NCBI GenBank assembly: GCA_016212785.1
Contig: JACRDW010000123.1
Location: 1 to 16,470, forward strand
DNA length: 16,470 nt
Direction of reading: 5' to 3'
Source: Methanobacteriota archaeon
GTDB lineage: Archaea; Hydrothermarchaeota; Hydrothermarchaeia; Hydrothermarchaeales; JACRDW01
The notes under the pieces: generated by a model
The model's database searches: none
What the model saw: the letters and a program-made list of their open reading frames with translations, nothing else
What the model was told of the DNA's origin: nothing
Shown here: in pieces, positions 1 to 4,961 of the stretch
Numbering within the stretch: position 1 is the first letter of the stretch
How the letters are laid out: each line of letters begins with the position of its first letter
Translations under genes and position numbers: made by a program

Positions 1-139
1 TGCCGAGCTCTACTCTTACGTAAGTGACCTTGCTGCTTTCGATTGTAAGTTTGACTTTTTTTATTCCTGCCAGAGTTTCTATCGAGACTTCTTTTTTTCT
101 AACAATAGCGAAGCTAGTGCGCAAGTCTTGCGCTCTTGC
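1..139 (-). pseudogene. Truncated DapF-like (diaminopimelate epimerase) fragment, partial at window edge
   Basis: On the minus strand the bases up to 139 read as an open frame that runs off the left edge and encodes AIVRKKEVSIETLAGIKKVK followed by a strand ending VRVELG. This resembles the mid-domain segment of diaminopimelate epimerase, where a V-x-V-E-T-x-x-G strand follows the CGNGIRC region about 100 residues from the N-terminus. The N-terminal half that should lie at higher coordinates is missing. The frame hits TGA at 140-142 inside a palindromic repeat, atpD occupies the space beyond, and there is no ATG. I infer a gene truncated at its 5' end by the repeat or by a rearrangement. Family assignment rests on about 40 residues and is tentative; an unrelated gene with a TTG start at 122-124 cannot be excluded. 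Confidence 0.4.
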
Positions 140-247
140 TCACGCAAGTGAGGAACGCAGCACTCGCTTCGAAGAAGCGAACACATGAGAGTCGCTCATG
201 CCCTCGTTCCTGCGGAACGAATGCAGCGAGCGAAGTGCTGAGAGGTG
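112..247. repeat. Palindrome-rich dispersed element, copy 1 (three-hairpin cloverleaf)
   Basis: An outer inverted pair cagcact (158-164) / agtgctg (234-240) encloses three hairpins in a row: cgcttc-gaa-gaagcg (165-179), catgag-agtcg-ctcatg (184-200) and cgttcc-tgc-ggaacg (205-219). To the left are further hairpins, gcgcaa-gtc-ttgcgc (119-133) and cttgc-tcac-gcaag (135-148). The reverse complement of about 160-222 matches 8749-8811 over some 64 bases with only a handful of differences. It separates the DapF-like fragment from atpD and ends at the atpD ribosome binding site. It could be a small non-autonomous mobile element or a structured leader. Confidence 0.75.
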
Positions 248-255
248 GATTCAAA

Positions 256-900
256 ATGGCTGAACTAATCGAAGGCGTTAATCCAACTAGGATGGAGCTC
301 TTAAAGCTAAAAACAAAACTTACACTGGCTGTCAAGGGTCATCGTCTTCTTAAGCAGAAGAGGGATGCTCTTATAATGGAGTTCTTCAATATTCTGGAAG
401 AAGTGAAAGAAAAGAGGAAAAAAACTGAGGAAGAGCTTGCCAAGGCATTTAAATCGCTGATTCTTGCAGAAGCTACTCTCGGTGCTATTAAAGTCTCGGA
501 TGCTGCAATGGCTGTTGCGGCAACCAACGGATTGGATGTAGAATCCAGAAACATAATGGGGGTTAAAGTGCCAGTTTTAAATCTAGGCGAGACTAAAAGG
601 AGTCTGCTGGAGAGGGGGTACGGTTTAGTAGATACGTCTTCGCAGCTTGACGACGCGGCAGGCAAATTTGAGGAAGCTTTAAAAACAGTTGCACAGCTTG
701 CAGAGACAGAAAAGTCTGTCAGACTACTCGCAGAAGAAATAGAAAGCACCAAGCGCAGGGTAAATGCGCTTGAAAGCACGCTTATACCTCGACTGAGCAG
801 CACAGTACGATATATAAGACTGCGCCTAGACGAGATGGAGCGGGAGAACTTCTTCAAGCTGAAGCGAATCAAAGCAATAATGGAAGCTGCTGAAGCCTGA
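256..900 (+). CDS. atpD: A-type ATP synthase subunit D (central stalk)
   Basis: The 214-residue product is the D subunit of the archaeal A1Ao ATP synthase, the coiled-coil shaft that turns inside the A3B3 head and couples it to the membrane rotor. The N-terminal [20 protein letters not shown] segment is typical of the family, and the protein is long-helical and charged throughout, with a second helical stretch near the C-terminus (about residues 145-210). The length is normal for archaeal D subunits. ATG at 256 is chosen because it follows gaggtg (242-247) and gives the family N-terminus [11 protein letters not shown]; an in-frame ATG at 136 would translate the hairpin repeat. The usual upstream neighbours atpA and atpB are absent: a repeat and a truncated gene lie there instead, so atpD is detached from, or at the edge of, its operon. 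Confidence 0.95.
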   Translation: MAELIEGVNPTRMELLKLKTKLTLAVKGHRLLKQKRDALIMEFFNILEEVKEKRKKTEEELAKAFKSLILAEATLGAIKVSDAAMAVAATNGLDVESRNIMGVKVPVLNLGETKRSLLERGYGLVDTSSQLDDAAGKFEEALKTVAQLAETEKSVRLLAEEIESTKRRVNALESTLIPRLSSTVRYIRLRLDEMERENFFKLKRIKAIMEAAEA

Positions 901-911
901 GAAATATAAAT
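901..911 (+). promoter_or_regulatory. TATA-like box before the UPF0216 gene
   Basis: The sequence gaaatataaat lies directly after the atpD stop, centred about 29 bases before the ATG at 935. That is the spacing of an archaeal TATA box driving a leaderless transcript, and no Shine-Dalgarno sequence precedes the ATG. It allows expression separate from atpD. Seen as a sequence match only. Confidence 0.45.
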
Positions 912-934
912 CCAGTGTAGGCGATATTTATATC

Positions 935-1360
935 ATGCAGGACCGAACCTCGCACATAATTTCAAAGCAACTTGAGATGCTCAACAGACATCTCGCAGTT
1001 GCAAAGAGAGATTTAGAGAGCCTGCTGAAGGAAGAAAAGCCGAGGATAGCCCTGCGAGATGGAAGTACTCATTCCTTCAGAAAAGAAGAACTGGAAAAAA
1101 TAAGCAGAATTTTGCCTCGGGAACTGCACCCGAGACTTATGCTTCCAATTTACATAGAACTCTCTGATAAATACGGGAAAGGTACCGCGCGGATAAGCGG
1201 TAGCTCGGAATGCAAGGTTGTTGCGCATGTTCTCGGCAGGGAAGCGCCGGGCGACGAGTTCTTCGTTTACAGGCCTGAGCTGAAAAAGCTCAGGAAAGAG
1301 CTCCCCACAACGACGCAGTACATGTTTACACTCGCTTTGAATTATTCGGGTGGAATATGA
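935..1360 (+). CDS. UPF0216 (DUF61) family protein, function unknown
   Basis: The 141-residue protein matches the archaeal UPF0216/DUF61 family. After a helical, charged N-terminus it has the core HPRLMLPIYIEL (about residues 66-77), a GTARISG strand, KVVAHVLGRE, and the conserved C-terminal YRPELKKLRKELPTTTQY (about 112-129). No catalytic residues are established for this family as far as I know, so no function is assigned. It starts 34 bases after atpD with its own TATA-like box and overlaps the next gene by four bases (ATGA), so the two are probably translated together. Family assignment is confident; the role is unknown. Confidence 0.85.
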   Translation: MQDRTSHIISKQLEMLNRHLAVAKRDLESLLKEEKPRIALRDGSTHSFRKEELEKISRILPRELHPRLMLPIYIELSDKYGKGTARISGSSECKVVAHVLGREAPGDEFFVYRPELKKLRKELPTTTQYMFTLALNYSGGI

Positions 1361-1689
1361 AGGAAAAATTCATTGCCACGCTTGTTGACATAAAATACGT
1401 GCACGAAGTACCAGAAGGGCTGATGCCCTACGTGAACTTCAAGGCAGAAATCGAGAGGCGGAAAATAAATGGCAGCGAGAGGGTTGCGATTTTTAACATT
1501 GCCTCAACGACCAGCTATATAGCTGTTTTTCTGGATGCAGAGAAAACTCTCGAAGACGTGGAAAGAGAAATAAAAGAGCAGGCGTTTGCAGAGCTGAGTT
1601 CCGACAGCAGGAAGATTGTTGCGAGAGCAAGAAGCCGACATAGAAGCGTTAAAGAAAATAAAGAAGCTGAGGTAAGCCAATGGCAATAA
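1357..1689 (+). CDS. Hypothetical protein, 110 residues
   Basis: Not recognised. It overlaps the UPF0216 stop by four bases (ATGA), which strongly suggests a real, translationally coupled gene. The first half looks like a small alpha/beta fold: a hydrophobic start KFIATLVDIKYVHEV, then VAIFNIASTTSYIAVFLDAE (about residues 43-62). The second half is highly charged and probably helical (EDVEREIKEQAFAEL, then an Arg/Lys-rich tail). No signal peptide, membrane segment or metal-binding Cys/His set is visible. The basic C-terminus could bind nucleic acid, which is a guess from composition. The last four codons overlap the next small ORF in another frame. Confidence 0.65.
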   Translation: MKEKFIATLVDIKYVHEVPEGLMPYVNFKAEIERRKINGSERVAIFNIASTTSYIAVFLDAEKTLEDVEREIKEQAFAELSSDSRKIVARARSRHRSVKENKEAEVSQWQ

Positions 1690-1778
1690 AATTTAACAAA
1701 AACTGGTCCAGCCGAATGGAATGGAGCGAGTGGCAGGCTTCGTGGAATGGAAGAAAAGACAAAGAGAGCTATTGCTAA
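1680..1778 (+). CDS. Possible small Trp-rich protein (32 residues)
   Basis: An ATG at 1680 overlaps the end of the preceding gene by ten bases and follows gaggtaag (1669-1676) at good ribosome-binding distance. It encodes 32 residues beginning MAIKFNKNWSSRMEWSEWQA and ending KDKESYC, with TAA at 1776-1778. Four tryptophans in 32 residues, spaced W-x6-W-x2-W-x4-W on a probable helix, is unusual. There is no recognisable family. Overlap with the upstream gene, the ribosome binding site and the strand support expression; the length gives little statistical weight. Confidence 0.4.
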   Translation: MAIKFNKNWSSRMEWSEWQASWNGRKDKESYC

Positions 1779-1780
1779 TC

Positions 1781-2122
1781 TCACGTTATTTCAAATACTG
1801 CCTTTTTCTTCCCCTCAGGATAGAGGAGAACTTCGTTGCCAGCACGTACATCCAAAAATCTAGCAATCTTTGCAGGAATTCTTACTACTAACGAATTTCC
1901 TGACTTCACAACCTTTAATTTCTCTGCAAGTCCCCATATCCCGAGCTCTTTTGCTTTGTGTTCGATTTTTTCCATTGCTTCTTCGTCTATAAAAGACTCG
2001 CCGCATTTATTACAGATTTCTGCTGGAAATTTTCCTAAAGCTACTCCAAACATCTCCTCTTCCACTTCTCCCTTCCTTAGGTTGCCTTTTTCACATATCG
2101 GACATTTCATTTCTATCACCAT
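1781..2122 (-). CDS. YgiT-type zinc finger / AbrB-like antitoxin
   Basis: The 113-residue protein has two parts. Residues 7-46 form an MqsA/YgiT-type zinc finger with ligands C7-x2-C10 and C37-x2-C40, followed by GESFID. Residues about 69-112 form a SpoVT/AbrB (MazE-like) swapped-hairpin DNA-binding domain: KVVKSGNSLVVRIPAKIARF, then a glycine turn and a final strand. The family role is to neutralise the partner toxin and repress the shared promoter. It lies five bases downstream of the DUF4258 gene, so the order is toxin first. ATG at 2122 is used; an internal ATG (codon 5) just before the first Cys is an alternative. Function is inferred from domains and pairing. Confidence 0.8.
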   Translation of the reverse strand: MVIEMKCPICEKGNLRKGEVEEEMFGVALGKFPAEICNKCGESFIDEEAMEKIEHKAKELGIWGLAEKLKVVKSGNSLVVRIPAKIARFLDVRAGNEVLLYPEGKKKAVFEIT

Positions 2123-2127
2123 CTTGG

Positions 2128-2319
2128 CTATATGGTAATAACATAAATTTTCTCTCCAGCTTTCCTGTACACCACTTCGAAGTAGGAGTAGGCAGACACG
2201 ATTTTCCTGCCTTGAAGGCGCCTTGCACCTTTATTAATTGCATTTTTGACTTCTTCATGGGAAATCCCTCTTTCTATCATTCTGAATCTTGCATGTTTAC
2301 TGTATTTTATCTTTAACAT
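2128..2319 (-). CDS. DUF4258 family toxin-like protein
   Basis: A 63-residue protein with the DUF4258 signature: KYSKHARFRMIERGISHEEV (residues 5-24), then the helix NAINKGARR and two strands SAYSYFEVVYRK and GEKIYVITI. DUF4258 proteins are small RelE-fold-like proteins commonly paired with YgiT-type zinc-finger antitoxins; that partner follows immediately on the same strand. The likely role is an mRNA-interferase-type toxin, inferred from the pairing rather than from proven catalytic residues. H9, R13 and the ERG motif are the conserved polar positions visible. It ends in TAG, with a TGA only three sense codons later in the same frame. Confidence 0.75.
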   Translation of the reverse strand: MLKIKYSKHARFRMIERGISHEEVKNAINKGARRLQGRKIVSAYSYFEVVYRKAGEKIYVITI

Positions 2320-2332
2320 GTAACGTGTGTAT

Positions 2333-2345
2333 TATTTTTTATACA
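2333..2345 (-). promoter_or_regulatory. TATA-like box for the DUF4258/antitoxin pair
   Basis: On the minus strand tgtataaaaaata lies about 20-25 bases before the ATG at 2319, which fits an archaeal TATA box giving a leaderless or nearly leaderless transcript. Sequence match only. Confidence 0.4.
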
Positions 2346-2419
2346 TAAAATACTTTTCGCTGAGGCGTGTAGATTTAGAATATCTGCGCAGGGACTATCA
2401 ATACTTAGAAGGAAAAACA

Positions 2420-3238
2420 CTACTCCGGCCTCTCCATCAACCCGCTCTTCTTCAGAATTTTTCCTTCGGGGGAGTGGGGAGTTCTAAAAACTTCGTCGCT
2501 TCCTTTTTCGATTTCTCTTACTTCGTCGGCGAGTTTTGAGGCAGTCCTCAGCATTTCGTGAGCAGAGGCGACGAGCGGCACGTACTTCTCTTTCTCCTTA
2601 ACCGCAAAGCAGCCTTTTACATTCAGCTCCCCAATTTTTTCAGCTATTTCGTATGCTGCCAGCGCTTTTGCTCTTGCGTATGGATTTTTTATTCCCGAGC
2701 GCTCTACAGCGGTGCTGCTGTCCACAATAACTCTCGGCAGGTACTCTTTTTTTGTTTTTATTCCGTCGATAGTCTTGTCGATTTCTTCCTGCAAGACTCT
2801 GAAAGCGCCGGTAACTGCGAGTATTTTAAGCATTTCTGCGTTGAAGAGTGCCATTTCCGTAGGGTCTAAAAATTCTCTCCTTGCGCCTATCATGGAGTCG
2901 CCTTTAATGAAGATATACCCCAGACCTGCCTTTTCAAGCTTGTCCTTTATCTTTACTCCGGGCGCGTCTCCAATCACTACTGCTCTCCTGCCCTTCAATT
3001 TTTCAATTGCCCTGCCCGGGCCTGGAGCTGAAGGATTCGGGGTTGAATAAAGAATCAGCTCGGGTTTGAATTCGAATATTTTTTCAATAACGCTTTCGCA
3101 GTCTTCAGGGCTCATTTTCGCCCCGCTTGTAACTACTCTGACCTCTATATCAGTTCTATCAGCTCTTTCATCCAGTAACAGCTCCAAAACCAGGGAGGAA
3201 GCTATATTTCCTGTTTTAATGACTCCGATTCTCACCAT
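2420..3238 (-). CDS. mtd: F420-dependent methylene-H4MPT dehydrogenase
   Basis: The 272-residue protein is Mtd, which interconverts methenyl- and methylene-tetrahydromethanopterin using coenzyme F420 as hydride carrier, in the cytosolic C1 branch of methanogenesis, methane oxidation or alkane oxidation. Family segments are clear: the N-terminal VRIGVIKTGNIASSLVLELL, GDAPGVKIKDKLEKAGLGYI (about residues 91-110), GDSMIGARREFLDPTEMALF (about 113-132), VDSSTAVERSGIKNPYARAK and SAHEMLRTASKLADEVREIE near the C-terminus. Length is normal (family about 270-283). It is transcribed alone, with a TATA-like box about 25 bases before the ATG. It ends in TAG, with TAA four sense codons later. The cofG-cofH and metV-metF-cofC genes lie in the same window. 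Confidence 0.96.
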   Translation of the reverse strand: MVRIGVIKTGNIASSLVLELLLDERADRTDIEVRVVTSGAKMSPEDCESVIEKIFEFKPELILYSTPNPSAPGPGRAIEKLKGRRAVVIGDAPGVKIKDKLEKAGLGYIFIKGDSMIGARREFLDPTEMALFNAEMLKILAVTGAFRVLQEEIDKTIDGIKTKKEYLPRVIVDSSTAVERSGIKNPYARAKALAAYEIAEKIGELNVKGCFAVKEKEKYVPLVASAHEMLRTASKLADEVREIEKGSDEVFRTPHSPEGKILKKSGLMERPE

Positions 3239-3256
3239 GCTTGGTAGTTATCCCCA

Positions 3257-3270
3257 CATATTAATAAATG
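3257..3270 (-). promoter_or_regulatory. TATA-like box for mtd
   Basis: On the minus strand catttattaatatg is centred about 25 bases before the mtd ATG at 3238, predicting transcription from at or next to the start codon. No Shine-Dalgarno sequence precedes the ATG, consistent with a leaderless message. Confidence 0.45.
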
Positions 3271-3294
3271 TTCTGCTTTTAGTTTTGAATTTCG

Positions 3295-3341
3295 AAAAAT
3301 TAAATTTTTAAGCATGGAGCGGGACGTTAAAGGGGGTGTAT
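3295..3341 (+). promoter_or_regulatory. TATA-like box and strong ribosome binding site for a small ORF
   Basis: An AT-rich box aaaaattaaattttta (3295-3310) lies about 40 bases before the ATG at 3345, and agggggtg (3331-3338), a strong archaeal Shine-Dalgarno match, sits 6-9 bases before the two tandem ATGs. This is one of the few strong ribosome binding sites in the window and supports translation of the 43-residue ORF. Confidence 0.45.
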
Positions 3342-3344
3342 AAA

Positions 3345-3476
3345 ATGATGGTAAGGATAAAGGTAAGCGACTTAATTACAATACTCACCGAGGTCTCCAA
3401 GAAGAAGAGGATGGATGTGTACCTCAAGTACGGCTTTCAAATTCCTGAAAGCGATATAGATTTAAGAATGCTATAA
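3345..3476 (+). CDS. Hypothetical small protein (43 residues)
   Basis: Not recognised. The 43 residues start MMVRIKVSDLITILTEVSKK and end with IPESDIDLRML before TAA at 3474-3476. The predicted form is an amphipathic helix after a short strand, with a basic KKKR patch in the middle. It is supported by the strong ribosome binding site (agggggtg, 3331-3338), an upstream AT-rich box and its position diverging from mtd. The sequence has the composition of a normal small cytosolic protein and no membrane segment. A role as a small regulator is possible but not shown. The second ATG (3348) is an equally good start. Confidence 0.5.
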   Translation: MMVRIKVSDLITILTEVSKKKRMDVYLKYGFQIPESDIDLRML

Positions 3477-3529
3477 AATACCCTACTCCAAACAAAAGGG
3501 CTTCGATTTTAAAACCCCACTTGATTGTC

Positions 3530-3567
3530 CACCTCCTCCTTCCACCATCCTCTAACCCTTCAATACC
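3530..3567. repeat. Short direct repeat, copy A, beside the PIN/RHH pair
   Basis: The segment containing ctccttccaccatcctctaa (3536-3555) and ending cccttcaa recurs, with small gaps, at about 4340-4375 (ctccttccaccattctaacc). The two copies flank the PIN/ribbon-helix-helix pair. This copy overlaps the last codons of the PIN gene. It may mark the ends of an inserted module or be a dispersed short repeat. Confidence 0.5.
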
Positions 3568-3997
3568 CGCTTTCAAATGGTTCAATGCCGAGTTTTTCTA
3601 TGAATTCCTTCGGCGTGAGTACAGGTATTCGCGTCTTTGCCTTTTTGAAGTCTCTATCGTAAGAAACAACGCACTCGACTCTCGAAATCTCAGCAGATGC
3701 AAGATGCGGCAGGTCTTTTTCTTTTATTTTCCCTCGCAGCTTGTTGATATGACTCTTGATGCGTCTTTGTTCTACGATTTCAATGTTGGGGAGACTTTTC
3801 AAAAACATGTCGGCATGGTAGGCGGCATCTTTTCCATGCTCGGATTTCAGGTATTCGATGAATTCAAGCCTTATTTCCGCGGAAATGACGACCTCTATCT
3901 CACCGTCAATCGCCATCTCAATTATGATATTCGAATTTGACTTGGGGTGCTCTATAGAAAAAATAAAGACATTAGTATCGAGAAGCACTCTGCGCAT
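3560..3997 (-). CDS. PIN domain ribonuclease toxin
   Basis: The 145-residue protein has the PIN-domain acidic set: D7 in VLLDTNVFIF, E45 in RLEFIEYL, D96 in KEKDLPHLASA and D114 in VVSYDRDF. These residues form the metal site of the single-strand ribonuclease in VapC-type toxins. Length is normal for the family. It overlaps the upstream ribbon-helix-helix gene by 26 bases on the same strand, the usual antitoxin-then-toxin order. Function as an RNase toxin follows from family and pairing; its RNA target cannot be read from sequence. ATG at 3997 puts the first Asp at residue 7, as expected. Confidence 0.88.
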   Translation of the reverse strand: MRRVLLDTNVFIFSIEHPKSNSNIIIEMAIDGEIEVVISAEIRLEFIEYLKSEHGKDAAYHADMFLKSLPNIEIVEQRRIKSHINKLRGKIKEKDLPHLASAEISRVECVVSYDRDFKKAKTRIPVLTPKEFIEKLGIEPFESGY

Positions 3998-4262
3998 AGA
4001 GCTTCTTCCTTCTTGCCCATATCTCGTCGCTTATTCTTTCCAGTTTTTCCATCGCTTCCTCTGGACTCTTTTCTCTGACCATGGATTGAAGCTCCCTTAT
4101 GTGGTATCTCGCCCCTTTCGAAATAAGTCCGTGCTCTTCGCCTATTCTTCTAATGCCCGACCTTATGACTTCTGACTTGCTGCCGTAAACGCCTGTGCCC
4201 ACGAGGGTATCAACTATGTCCTTCAGCTTCCCTTTCAACCTTACCGGAACAACTTCAGTCAT
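3972..4262 (-). CDS. Ribbon-helix-helix antitoxin (CopG/ParD-like)
   Basis: The 96-residue protein starts with an RHH DNA-binding domain: the beta strand EVVPVRLKGK (residues 3-12), helix KDIVDTLVGTG, the turn VYGSKSEVIR and a second helix SGIRRIGEEHG (to about residue 45). The remaining half is a charged helix likely to wrap the toxin. It overlaps the PIN gene by 26 bases and is transcribed first. It should neutralise the PIN protein and repress its own promoter, where a 9-base direct repeat (atataaatg at 4287-4295 and 4302-4310) overlaps the TATA box and could be the operator. Confidence 0.85.
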   Translation of the reverse strand: MTEVVPVRLKGKLKDIVDTLVGTGVYGSKSEVIRSGIRRIGEEHGLISKGARYHIRELQSMVREKSPEEAMEKLERISDEIWARRKKLYAQSASRY

Positions 4263-4282
4263 GTATTATTTTGTATTCGTTT

Positions 4283-4310
4283 TGATATATAAATGTTAAC
4301 GATATAAATG
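4283..4310 (-). promoter_or_regulatory. TATA box and possible operator of the RHH/PIN pair
   Basis: On the minus strand the box atttatata lies about 27 bases before the ATG at 4262. The 9-mer atataaatg (plus strand) occurs twice, at 4287-4295 and 4302-4310, so the start points are 15 bases apart. Tandem repeats over the TATA box are the usual binding arrangement for an autoregulating ribbon-helix-helix dimer; that use is inferred. Confidence 0.45.
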
Positions 4311-4339
4311 CCGAAAAACTTCAATTTTAACCTGCCCCT

Positions 4340-4377
4340 CACCTGCCTACCTCCTTCCACCATTCTAACCCTCAACG
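4340..4377. repeat. Short direct repeat, copy B, between the RHH promoter and cas4
   Basis: cacctgcctacctccttcca followed by ccattctaaccctcaa matches the copy at 3530-3567 over about 35 bases with two or three small gaps, in direct orientation. The 179 bases between the RHH gene and cas4 hold this repeat, the RHH promoter and a weak box cgcataaaatt (4381-4391) that could serve cas4. Confidence 0.5.
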
Positions 4378-4441
4378 CCGCGCATAAAATTCTGTGGGGC
4401 AACCTTTTTTATCTGCCAGAGCAACTGTTATAAATGGGAAA

Positions 4442-4957
4442 ATGAATTTAACGTCGCACGGGGTTGAGCGCGGTCTCCATTACACCGGCACGCAGGTCAA
4501 TTACTACTTCATCTGCAAGAAGAAGCTGTGGCTGTTTTCCCACAACCTTGAGATGGAGCACAGCTCTGACCTCGTGCTGCTGGGAAAGCTCCTGCACGAA
4601 GGCAGCTATGCAAGGAAATTCAGGGAGATAATGATCGAGAACATAAAAATCGACTTTGTAGAGAAAGGCTGCGAGATACATGAGGTAAAGAAATCAAGGA
4701 GGATAGAGAAGGCACACGTCTACCAGCTGCTCTATTACCTGTACTACTTGAAAAAATTTGAAATTCCTGCAAGAGGTATTATAAATTACCCGTTATTAAG
4801 AAAGACTGTAGAGGTTGAGCTGACAGAAGAAAAAGAGAGGGAAATGGAAGAGATTCTGAGCGAGATAGGGCAGATACTTTCTCAGGGAAATCCTCCGTCA
4901 GTGGAAAAAAAATCCTACTGCAAAAAATGCAGCTACTACGAGCTTTGCTGGAGCTGA
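4442..4957 (+). CDS. cas4: CRISPR-associated exonuclease Cas4
   Basis: The 171-residue Cas4 is a RecB-like nuclease with an iron-sulfur cluster that trims prespacers and selects their PAM end, working with Cas1-Cas2. Visible motifs are GTQVNYYFICKKKLW with C25, GKLLHEG with H52, IDFV with D71, the E81-x-K83 pair in HEVKKS, Q95-x3-Y99 in YQLLYYLYYL, and the C-terminal C160-x2-C163-x5-C169. C25 and the last three Cys are the four cluster ligands. All active-site positions are present. ATG at 4442 places YTGTQVNYY at the usual distance from the N-terminus; an in-frame GTG at 4394 would add 16 residues without family match. cas1 follows after four bases. Confidence 0.93.
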   Translation: MNLTSHGVERGLHYTGTQVNYYFICKKKLWLFSHNLEMEHSSDLVLLGKLLHEGSYARKFREIMIENIKIDFVEKGCEIHEVKKSRRIEKAHVYQLLYYLYYLKKFEIPARGIINYPLLRKTVEVELTEEKEREMEEILSEIGQILSQGNPPSVEKKSYCKKCSYYELCWS

Positions 4958-4961
4958 GCAT

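Noticed and set aside
136..255. Longer atpD start at 136, adding 40 residues
   Set aside because: The extra residues are translated hairpin repeat with no family match; the ATG at 256 has a ribosome binding site and the correct D-subunit N-terminus.
339..872. A 177-residue minus-strand frame opposite atpD
   Set aside because: Ser/Leu-rich antisense of a charged coiled-coil gene; no family features.
4394..4441. GTG start for cas4 at 4394
   Set aside because: It adds 16 residues absent from the family pattern; ATG at 4442 gives the usual Cas4 N-terminus.
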